DNA from: Pseudomonadota bacterium
GTDB taxonomy: Bacteria > Myxococcota > Myxococcia > Myxococcales > Anaeromyxobacteraceae
Assembly (NCBI GenBank): GCA_023419875.1
Contig: JAEZXM010000245.1
Location: forward strand, 1 to 8,801
Direction of reading: 5' to 3'
DNA length: 8,801 nt
Below the pieces are notes generated by a model that saw only the letters and a program-made list of their open reading frames with translations, was not told where the DNA came from and made no database searches. Shown one piece after another: positions 1 through 5,302 of the stretch. The number at the start of each line of letters is the position of its first letter. Position 1 is the stretch's first letter. Both the position numbers and the translations under genes were made by a program.

Positions 1-2
1 CG

Positions 3-242
3 AACGCGGGGACGATGGACTACAACCTGTACTCCGGCGGCGGCGCCGCCGGCCCCGACGCGCACAAGGTGACGGCCGATCCACGCTTCGTGAACGCCGG
101 CGCCGGCGACTTCCGGCTCCAGGCCGGCTCACCGGCGATCGACGCCGGCGATCCCTCGGCGGCCGCCGGCGAGGTGGACCTCCAGGGCGGCGCGCGCGTC
201 GTGAACGGAAGGATCGACATCGGGGCGTTCGAGGCGAGGTAG
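3..242 (+). CDS. C-terminal end of a choice-of-anchor-Q / parallel beta-helix exported protein (5' truncated by window)
   Basis: The reading frame is already open at the left edge (first full codon at base 3) and stops at TAG 240-242, leaving 79 visible residues. The tail has the typical ending of right-handed parallel beta-helix / choice-of-anchor-Q proteins: an MDYNLYSG strand, a DPRFVNAGAGDFRLQAGSPA block, an IDAGDP turn, a VDLQGGARVVNGRIDIG segment and the terminal IGAFE motif. Proteins with this ending are usually exported, surface-bound or secreted, and built from polymorphic beta-helix repeats; the substrate or ligand cannot be told from the tail. No C-terminal sorting helix follows IGAFEAR. 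A GC-rich hairpin lies about 27 bp downstream. A 37-bp stretch within this tail (161-197) recurs inverted at 320-356. The family call is well supported; the function is unknown. Confidence 0.8.
   Translation, partial: NAGTMDYNLYSGGGAAGPDAHKVTADPRFVNAGAGDFRLQAGSPAIDAGDPSAAAGEVDLQGGARVVNGRIDIGAFEAR
161..197 (+). repeat. Left arm of a 37-bp inverted repeat within the anchor-Q coding tail
   Basis: Bases 161-190 are a perfect 30-bp reverse complement of 327-356. After one mismatch (191 versus 326) the match continues through 197 versus 320, giving 36 of 37. The arm encodes AAGEVDLQGGAR, so it is a piece of protein-coding sequence and not a typical non-coding repeat. Confidence 0.9.
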
Positions 243-268
243 CGAGGGAGCATCGAGCGTTCCCGTCC

Positions 269-298
269 GCCCGCGCCCGGCTCCGGGGGCGGGCGGGT
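269..298 (+). terminator. GC-rich stem-loop after the anchor-Q gene, probable terminator
   Basis: CCCGC at 270-274 pairs with GCGGG at 293-297. After a two-base bulge, GCCC at 275-278 pairs with GGGC at 287-290, leaving an 8-base loop. The stem starts 27 bases after the TAG of the upstream gene. It is followed by GGGTTC and has no proper T-run, so it would be a weak intrinsic terminator or a 3'-end-protecting hairpin. The call rests on pairing and position only. Confidence 0.45.
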
Positions 299-319
299 TC
301 ACGTTCGAGTCCTCTCGGT

Positions 320-356
320 GCGCGCTCCGCCCTGGAGGTCCACCTCGCCGGCGGCC
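320..356 (-). repeat. Right arm of the 37-bp inverted repeat (copy of the anchor-Q tail)
   Basis: Read on the minus strand this is a 36/37 copy of 161-197 and again encodes AAGEVDLQGGAR. It lies in the same minus-strand frame as the GGDEF remnant next to it, and similarity stops abruptly on both sides. It looks like a short fragment of an anchor-Q paralogue left by a rearrangement. Confidence 0.9.
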
Positions 357-361
357 CGCCC

Positions 362-520
362 CGCCCTAGAAGAGCGGCTCACGACCCGGTTCCGCCCGGT
401 CTGCTTGGCCCGATGGAGGGCGCCGTCGACACGGGAGATCAGGTCGCCGGCTCCCGACATCCCTGCGCTCGCCTGGGCGGCGCCGATGCTGATGTTGCCC
501 ACCAAGTTGCGGACCGCTCC
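362..520 (-). pseudogene. Remnant of the C-terminal part of a GGDEF (diguanylate cyclase) domain
   Basis: The minus-strand translation has the hallmark end of a GGDEF domain. RNLVGNISIGAAQ corresponds to the usual VTVSIGVA strand, and GDLISRVDGALHRAKQTGRN with a following RVV corresponds to the usual DLLRRADEALYRAK..GRNRVV helix. Only about 50 residues survive. The GGDEF active-site motif, the I-site and all upstream parts are absent in all three minus-strand frames up to about 980. The same frame then runs into a fragment encoding EVDLQGGAR before stopping near 299. An intact cyclase would need about 160 residues for the domain alone, so this cannot make c-di-GMP. The family recognition is fairly strong; calling it a pseudogene follows from the missing parts. 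Confidence 0.65.
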
Positions 521-945
521 ACGGACCGGCGATTCCGGAGCAGGGAACGGAGCTTGCCGGGGCGAGAGCGCGTCCCACCCTGGGTCTCGCTCGGGTGGAG
601 GCCGACCCGGAGTTCCCGGGGACCTGTATGCGGTTCTGCGCGGTGCGTACCTCGGGGCGCGCGCTCGGCCATGAATCTCTCGGCCTCCCACAGCGTGGCC
701 GCGGAGCACGCGCGCCTCGCCGATCCCGCGGACCGGGGCATCGCGCATCCCCGGGTGCAGGGCCGCGCGCAACGACCGGTGCGATCCGAGCGGACGCGGC
801 CGTGGCACGCCCCGCGGCCGCTGCCGCAACGTCGCCGGCGCGCGGGGCACACATGCGCGCATGGCCTGCGCTCGCAGTACTTGCTGGGCGTCTCGCTGCA
901 TGCCAACATCGCGAGCGCATCTCGTACCGTCCAAGAGGGGGAACT
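521..945. other. Gene-poor stretch with no convincing coding sequence
   Basis: About 425 bp between the GGDEF remnant and the secreted-protein gene. Open frames exist on both strands, but their translations are Arg/Ala/Pro-rich and show no domain motif, as expected of chance frames in GC-rich DNA. The region should hold the promoter of the three-gene unit starting at 946. The best sigma70-like pair I see is weak (TTGCTG 881-886, 17-base spacer, CAACAT 904-909). A perfect 12-bp palindrome lies at 852-863. Confidence 0.5.
852..863. promoter_or_regulatory. Perfect 12-bp palindrome upstream of the three-gene unit (possible operator)
   Basis: CATGCGCGCATG is self-complementary over 12 bases. It sits 82 bases before the ATG at 946 and just upstream of a weak -35-like TTGCTG. 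Position and symmetry would suit a dimeric regulator, but a GC-rich background makes such palindromes more likely by chance. Confidence 0.25.
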
Positions 946-1617
946 ATGTGGGCAAGGCTGGCCGCCCTCTGCGTGCTCATTCTCGGGAGCGCTCATGCCG
1001 GCGAGGTCGCGGCGCCCGCCGAGGAAACGGGGCCGACCGGGTTCGGCTGCACCCTCGAGACGCTGCGGATGGCGAGGGACTGCGTCTTCGAGGGGGACGT
1101 CGCCGCGGCCCCGCCAAACGAGTCGCCCGCGCAGTCGAGGATGACGATCAGTGAACGCGCCTGCACCGAGGCGGCTCGGCCGCCCGGCGAGGCACGAGCC
1201 GATCCGCTGGTGAAGGGCGCGTGCCAGGCGGAGGTCCTGAAGAGCCTGGAGCGCTGCTCGGAGGACGGTGCGGTGCTCGTGGACGGGGACGGTCAGTTCG
1301 TCCCTGCGGCGCGCGCCTGCTACGCCGCGGTCGGCGAGGCGGTGGCCCGGGCGCACACGCGCGGCGCGGTGGCCGTGCCCTGCTGCCGGTGCCTCGCCGA
1401 GGCACGATGCGAGGGCGCCGACCTCTGCTCGACCTGGACCCCCGGGACCGAGCTCTCCGGGAAGACCGCCGCCTGCGCGGCCCGCGTCTGCCGCGAGACC
1501 TGCGGGGCTTACCTGCCGCCGGACGACTCCGAAGAGGACCCGAGCGACGATCCGGACTACGAGCTCGACCGGGAGAAGCAGCCGTCCCGGAGGACTCCCC
1601 GAGAGATGAGGATCTGA
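946..1617 (+). CDS. Secreted cysteine-rich protein of unknown function (14 Cys in the mature chain)
   Basis: The product is 223 residues. I chose ATG 946 because it gives a clean Sec signal peptide (MWARLAALCVLILGSAHA, cleavage probably after A18) and has a purine-rich ribosome site AAGAGGGGG (933-941) four bases upstream; the same frame is open further upstream but without coding character. The mature chain has 14 cysteines (35, 46, 73, 93, 104, 125, 146, 147, 149, 155, 161, 177, 182, 186), an even number consistent with up to seven disulfides, with a dense PCCRC cluster at 145-149. The last 30 or so residues are acidic then basic and probably disordered. No known domain is recognised. It is the first gene of a tight unit: TGA 1615-1617 lies 3 bp before the next ATG, suggesting translational coupling with the lipoprotein. 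A periplasmic or extracellular location is inferred from the signal peptide and cysteines. Confidence 0.75.
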   Translation: MWARLAALCVLILGSAHAGEVAAPAEETGPTGFGCTLETLRMARDCVFEGDVAAAPPNESPAQSRMTISERACTEAARPPGEARADPLVKGACQAEVLKSLERCSEDGAVLVDGDGQFVPAARACYAAVGEAVARAHTRGAVAVPCCRCLAEARCEGADLCSTWTPGTELSGKTAACAARVCRETCGAYLPPDDSEEDPSDDPDYELDREKQPSRRTPREMRI

Positions 1618-1620
1618 CCG

Positions 1621-2598
1621 ATGAAGCCTTCGAGCGTACTGCTCTCCCTGACCCTCCTGGCTGGCTGCGCGTCCGCGCCCCCCGTCGACAAGGAGCCGTG
1701 GCCCGAGGTCACGCGGCCGCGCGGCGAGGAGCCCGCTCCGCCACCGACGACCATCGAGAACCCGGAGGCGCTCGCGCAGCCCGGCCGGCCGGCGCCAGCC
1801 CCTCGCCTCAGCAAGTCGGATCTCTGCGAGGCCGATGCCCGGCGCCTGCTCGGCGACGTTCCCGACCGAGCGTGGGAGACCCTCCGCGGCTGCATCGGGC
1901 GCGGCGACTTCACGAAGCTCGCGGTGCTGCTCGAGGATCCGTGGGTCTCCGAGCTGCGGACCCGAAAGGACGCGGCGTTGGTGCTCGGCCGCCTGGTCGC
2001 GGGGCGCGGCGGCGACATCCTCGGTGATCTGGCGAAGCTGCGGGGAGCGCGGATTCCGCTCTTCGGTCTCAAAACGGCCATGGAGAACCCGCGGCTCTAC
2101 AAGGGCCGGATGGTGCTGTTTCGCGCCCGGGTCCAGGAGGTGAAGCCGCTCGCCAGCAACCAGTCCTCCGCGCGCCTGGCGCAGGTGGATCTGGTGTCCC
2201 AGGAGACGTTCGTGAACAAGAAGTCGGTCCGGCTCAAGACCTCCGACTCGGGCAGCGCGTCGGCCCACGCGAGCGGCTCCTACGAGGGCGGGAGGAACGG
2301 GCGGCGGGGCTCGGGCTCGGGCAGCGCGTCCGGAAGCATCTCGGGCTCCAGCAGTTCGGTGTCGACCCTGACCCTCGAGACCGGCCGCTTCGACAACGGG
2401 CTGGTGGAGACCGGCCGGATCGCGCTGGCGCGGCTCGGCTCCCTCGACCCCTTCTTCGAGCCGGGGCTGGACTTCATCATCGTGGCTCGCTTCGACGGGG
2501 TCCGCACCGTCCCCGGAGCGAACGAAGACTCGCAGGAGACCAACGCCGTCGTCACAGTGTTCGGCTACTTCGAGGCGAGCCCCATCCTCGCCGAGTGA
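1621..2598 (+). CDS. Lipoprotein with a Ser/Gly-rich insert, unknown function
   Basis: The product is 325 residues with a type II signal peptide: MKPSSVLLSLTLLAGCASAP has the lipobox LAGC with the lipid-acceptor Cys16. A Pro-rich tether (residues 18-62) leads to a helical segment (about 66-140) with a Cys69/Cys91 pair that could form a disulfide. Residues about 155-205 (NPRLYKGRMVLFRARVQEVK and on) and about 249-320 (ending VVTVFGYFEAS) look like beta strands of one domain, perhaps OB- or barrel-like. They are separated by a low-complexity Ser/Gly stretch (about 207-248) containing a 15-bp direct repeat (2247-2261 and 2316-2330, in frame). The start is 3 bp after the previous stop, with GAGG at 1607-1610 as a plausible ribosome site. 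Ala at +2 after the lipidated Cys would favour outer-membrane sorting under E. coli rules. No family is recognised. Confidence 0.8.
   Translation: MKPSSVLLSLTLLAGCASAPPVDKEPWPEVTRPRGEEPAPPPTTIENPEALAQPGRPAPAPRLSKSDLCEADARRLLGDVPDRAWETLRGCIGRGDFTKLAVLLEDPWVSELRTRKDAALVLGRLVAGRGGDILGDLAKLRGARIPLFGLKTAMENPRLYKGRMVLFRARVQEVKPLASNQSSARLAQVDLVSQETFVNKKSVRLKTSDSGSASAHASGSYEGGRNGRRGSGSGSASGSISGSSSSVSTLTLETGRFDNGLVETGRIALARLGSLDPFFEPGLDFIIVARFDGVRTVPGANEDSQETNAVVTVFGYFEASPILAE
2247..2330 (+). repeat. 15-bp direct repeat bracketing the Ser/Gly linker of the lipoprotein
   Basis: CTCGGGCAGCGCGTC occurs at 2247-2261 and again at 2316-2330, 69 bases (23 codons) apart and in the same reading frame. Both copies encode SGSAS. 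This suggests the linker grew by a small in-frame duplication, although Ser/Gly codon bias contributes to the similarity. Confidence 0.6.
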
Positions 2599-2622
2599 GC
2601 CAAAATTCAACGGAGCGCAACC

Positions 2623-3051
2623 ATGTCCTACCGCTCGATCGCTCGTATGCTCGCTTGTTCCTCCCTCCTCGCCCTCGGCCTCGCGGGCTGCAGCGAGAAG
2701 AAGTCCGCGATGGACATTCCCACATACCCGGGGTCGGCCCAGATCTCGGCGGTCGGGAACGAGGAGAGCGAGGCGGGGATCCTCTATCGCTCCCGGCGCG
2801 TGACGCCGGACTCCGTCCGTTCGGTGGCGGCCTTCTACCACGAGGAGCTGGTGGTCAAGCGCGGCTGGGTGGAGAAGTCGGGGCTCGGCCCGAGCTTCGG
2901 GGACGGCAACCTGAAGGTCTCGTGGCAGGGGGTCGGGCCGGGCGACACGGAGGTCCTTGATCCCGCGAAGAGCGGTGGCCAGGTGACGGTGGTCGAGGAC
3001 GGCAACCAGACCCTCATCGCGATCTGGCAGCACGTGCCGGCCCAGCCGTAG
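2623..3051 (+). CDS. Small lipoprotein of unknown function
   Basis: The product is 142 residues with a lipoprotein signal: MSYRSIARMLACSSLLALGL followed by AGC, lipid-acceptor Cys23. GGAG at 2612-2615, seven bases before ATG 2623, supports this start; ATG 2647 is a possible shorter alternative that keeps the lipobox. The mature part has the pattern DIPTYPGS...SRRVTPDSVRSVAAFYHEEL...GW. This resembles a recurring class of small bacterial lipoproteins with a DIPVYPGA motif, then a strand, then a helix containing a VVxFYKxEL-like motif; their biochemical role is unknown. The C-terminal half (about 96-137) is predicted beta-strand. It lies 24 bp after the previous lipoprotein gene, probably in one transcript, and is the last gene before the hairpin at 3061-3099. 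Confidence 0.78.
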   Translation: MSYRSIARMLACSSLLALGLAGCSEKKSAMDIPTYPGSAQISAVGNEESEAGILYRSRRVTPDSVRSVAAFYHEELVVKRGWVEKSGLGPSFGDGNLKVSWQGVGPGDTEVLDPAKSGGQVTVVEDGNQTLIAIWQHVPAQP

Positions 3052-3060
3052 CCGAACCGC

Positions 3061-3099
3061 GGGCCGCCAGCGTGCGCCGAAGGCACGACCTGGCGGCCC
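3061..3099. terminator. Long hairpin between convergent genes, probable bidirectional terminator
   Basis: GGGCCGCCAG (3061-3070) pairs perfectly with CTGGCGGCCC (3090-3099). Inside it, CGTGC (3071-3075) pairs with GCACG (3083-3087) across a 7-base loop, with a two-base bulge (3088-3089). The structure starts 9 bp after the stop of the plus-strand lipoprotein gene and lies about 50 bp beyond the stop of the convergent minus-strand enzyme. There is no T-run on either side, as is common in GC-rich genomes. Confidence 0.6.
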
Positions 3100-3149
3100 C
3101 CTCGGCCCTGGCCCGCCTTGGAGACGGGACGGCCGCGTGCACCGCGGCG

Positions 3150-5222
3150 TCAGTGCACCATCAGCTCCCACAACGACACGCCCCATGGCGTGGCCCGCTT
3201 CTCGCTCACCAGGCGCACCCAGCGCACGCGCTCCCGGGCGAAGGTGTCGACCTCGACCTCGCCCCGCGACGCGGGCTGGGAGAACAGCGTCTTCCACGTC
3301 GAGCCGTCCGCCGACCCCTCCAGTCGGTAGGACGCCGCCCGCGCGATCTCCCAGAAGAGCGTCACCGCCTGCACCTCCCGCGGTGAGCCCAGGTCCACGG
3401 TGATGGACTGGCCGTCCTCGTGCGCGCTGCTCCAGCGGGTGGTGAAGTCGCCGTCCACCGCCCGGCCGGCGGCGAGGGACGCGCTCTCGTCGCTCGACGA
3501 GCTCGCCTGGGACCTCCGGGCGAGGTTCTTCGGGACGACGGTCAGCCGGTGCATCCTGGGCGAGACGACCCGCGTGCCGTCGGAGAGCGTGGCCACGAGC
3601 TCGAGGCCGTACGTCTGCAGCATCCTCGGCGTGAAGGTCAACCGGTACGGCGCGGCGCTCGACGACGCCAGGACCCGACCCGAGGCGACCAGCTCGACCC
3701 GCGCCACCGGCGTGCGCGCCTCGACGATGGGAGTCACGGTGATGGCCCGCGGCTCGTTCAGGAGGCCGGGGAGCTTCGCGGCCTCGAGCGTCACCCGAGC
3801 CGCCCGGGGCGGGTTCTCGTAGAAGAACTCCATGACCCGATCCGTCGTGCCGGGCACCCACGCGTGGCCGCCGCCGGCGTAGGTGACGCCCTGCACCGGC
3901 GCTTCACCTCCCGTGTAGCGGACCGCGCTCACCCCCTCCTCGAGCCGGACGGTCGTGGCCGGGGCCCGGGCGCCGTTGCGGCGGGCCCAGTACGCCAGGG
4001 CCTCTTTCACGCTGAGAGAATATCCGGGGAAGCCCTTCAGCGGGACGACCGCGTCGTCCGCGGCGTGCTGGTGCAGAAGGGCCACCGGGCGGGCGCCGCC
4101 CGTGTTCGGCGCGCCGCCCGGGGCCACGAGCACCCCCGACACTGGAGCGATGGCCGCCACCAGCTCGGAGAGCTCGATCCCGACGCGGTAGGACATGAAT
4201 CCGCCCATGGAGTGCCCGGTCACGTAGACGCGCCGGGGATCCGCGCCGAAGGCGGCCGTCGCCTCCGTGACGAGCCGGCGCAGGAACCCGAGGTCGTCGG
4301 CCGGGCCGGTGCTCCCGGGCTCCACCTCCCAGTCGGCCGCGGCGGCGTCCGGGTACAGCATGACGAAGTTGAGCCGCGCCGCGTGCGCGTCGAGCCCCGT
4401 GGACTGCAGGGCCGCGCCGCTCGAGCCGCGGCCGTGGAGGCCCACCAGCAGCGAGACCGGCGCCGACCGGTCCAGCGTCGCCGGCGCGAAGACCTCGCCG
4501 CGGCGGGTGAGCCCGGCGTGGACCATGGTGAACCGCCGCCGGTCCTCGCTCAGCGTGAAGGGGCCGTTTCGTCTCCGGTCGCGGTCGGCGCCGCCCGCCT
4601 TCGCCTCCCCCGCCGGCGATCCCGGAGCGCCCGACGCTCCCGTCAGGATCGCGAGGTACCGATCGGTGAAGGCGCGGATGTTCGCGTCCGACCCCGCCGC
4701 CCCGGTCACGATCGTACCGCTCACCTCGACGGGCGTGCCGGTGTACCGGGCCCCCTTCTGCTCGAGCAGCCCCGACTGCGACGACCAGCTGGTCGCGTTC
4801 TCGCCCTGGAGGAGCCCCGCCTCGGCCACCACGACCGGTGCGTAGCACTGGGCGCCGATGACCTTCTTCTGCGCGTGAAAGGCGCGGATGAGGGCGATGA
4901 GCGCCTGGTCGCCGTAGAACTGGGCCGCCCCGTACCCGCCGACGAGGAGGAGTGAAGCGTAGCGTTCGGCCCGCGCCGAGGCGATCGACAGGTCCGGATC
5001 GAGGGCCAGCCCTGCGAGCCCCTTCGCCCTCGTGCCCGAAGGCGAGGCGACCTCCACGCGGTAGCCCGCACCCTCCAGGGCAGCCCGCGGCAGGGTGTAC
5101 TCCGGATCGAAGAAGTCCTTGTCCGCGACGACCATCAGCACCCGGGGCTTGTCGGCGTCCGTGGCGTGAGCGCGCGGGGCGGTGAGCAGGGACAGGAGCA
5201 GCAGCGGTACGGCATGTCGCAT
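3150..5222 (-). CDS. Secreted multidomain protein: DJ-1/PfpI + PHB-depolymerase/LpqC-like esterase + Ig-like + discoidin (CBM32)
   Basis: The product is 690 residues. It starts with a Sec signal peptide (MRHAVPLLLLSLLTAPRAHA); GGAGG at 5229-5233, six bases upstream of the ATG, fixes the start. Residues about 26-194 are a DJ-1/PfpI (class I glutamine amidotransferase-like) domain with the elbow VIGAQCYAP (Cys126) followed by a family-typical VVVAEAGLLQG helix. Residues about 220-470 are an alpha/beta hydrolase of the PHB-depolymerase / LpqC / feruloyl-esterase type, with LVGLHGRGSSG (oxyanion region), nucleophile GHSMGG (Ser338), HAADDAVVP (Asp390) and YAGGGHAWVPG (His453). Residues about 476-564 look like a bacterial Ig-like domain. 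Residues about 566-689 are an F5/8-type C discoidin / CBM32 module (NLARRSQASSSS, AVDGDFTTRWSSA, ITVDLGS). Likely role: extracellular ester hydrolysis on a polymer or glycan-bearing target, with the last domain binding the substrate. The substrate and the DJ-1 role are unknown. It lies 80 bp downstream of the AraC-type regulator gene. Confidence 0.88.
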   Translation of the reverse strand: MRHAVPLLLLSLLTAPRAHATDADKPRVLMVVADKDFFDPEYTLPRAALEGAGYRVEVASPSGTRAKGLAGLALDPDLSIASARAERYASLLLVGGYGAAQFYGDQALIALIRAFHAQKKVIGAQCYAPVVVAEAGLLQGENATSWSSQSGLLEQKGARYTGTPVEVSGTIVTGAAGSDANIRAFTDRYLAILTGASGAPGSPAGEAKAGGADRDRRRNGPFTLSEDRRRFTMVHAGLTRRGEVFAPATLDRSAPVSLLVGLHGRGSSGAALQSTGLDAHAARLNFVMLYPDAAAADWEVEPGSTGPADDLGFLRRLVTEATAAFGADPRRVYVTGHSMGGFMSYRVGIELSELVAAIAPVSGVLVAPGGAPNTGGARPVALLHQHAADDAVVPLKGFPGYSLSVKEALAYWARRNGARAPATTVRLEEGVSAVRYTGGEAPVQGVTYAGGGHAWVPGTTDRVMEFFYENPPRAARVTLEAAKLPGLLNEPRAITVTPIVEARTPVARVELVASGRVLASSSAAPYRLTFTPRMLQTYGLELVATLSDGTRVVSPRMHRLTVVPKNLARRSQASSSSDESASLAAGRAVDGDFTTRWSSAHEDGQSITVDLGSPREVQAVTLFWEIARAASYRLEGSADGSTWKTLFSQPASRGEVEVDTFARERVRWVRLVSEKRATPWGVSLWELMVH

Positions 5223-5228
5223 GAACGA

Positions 5229-5233
5229 CCTCC
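5229..5233 (-). promoter_or_regulatory. Strong Shine-Dalgarno (GGAGG) setting the start of the multidomain esterase
   Basis: GGAGG on the minus strand lies six bases before ATG 5222. This matters because the minus-strand frame stays open far upstream (to 6491) through the antisense of the regulator gene; the ribosome site and the signal peptide right after this ATG identify the true start. Confidence 0.75.
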
Positions 5234-5302
5234 GAGAGTTGACGTCGGCAACGTGGTCGAGCGCGCGCCTGGAGTCGTCCGGAAGTGCGTCCTCGACGCG
5301 TT

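Noticed and set aside
881..909. Sigma70-like promoter TTGCTG-17-CAACAT before the 946 gene
   Set aside because: The -10 matches only three of six consensus bases; not reported as a feature of its own.
413..1144. Plus-strand open frames in the gene-poor region 413-1144
   Set aside because: Composition is Arg/Pro/Ser-rich with no ribosome site or motif, and the end overlaps the start of the secreted Cys-rich gene in another frame.
439..3861. A 1140-codon open frame on the minus strand across the plus-strand lipoprotein genes
   Set aside because: Arg/Gly/Pro-rich translation with no motif, antisense to three genes with signal peptides and ribosome sites; long chance frames are normal at this GC content.
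3420..4955. A 511-codon plus-strand open frame
   Set aside because: Antisense shadow of the multidomain esterase; no domain motifs, Arg/Gly/Asp-rich.
5223..5302. Possible promoter or operator in the 80-bp gap between regulator and esterase
   Set aside because: No convincing -35/-10 or clear inverted repeat seen apart from the ribosome site, so only discussed as a hypothesis.
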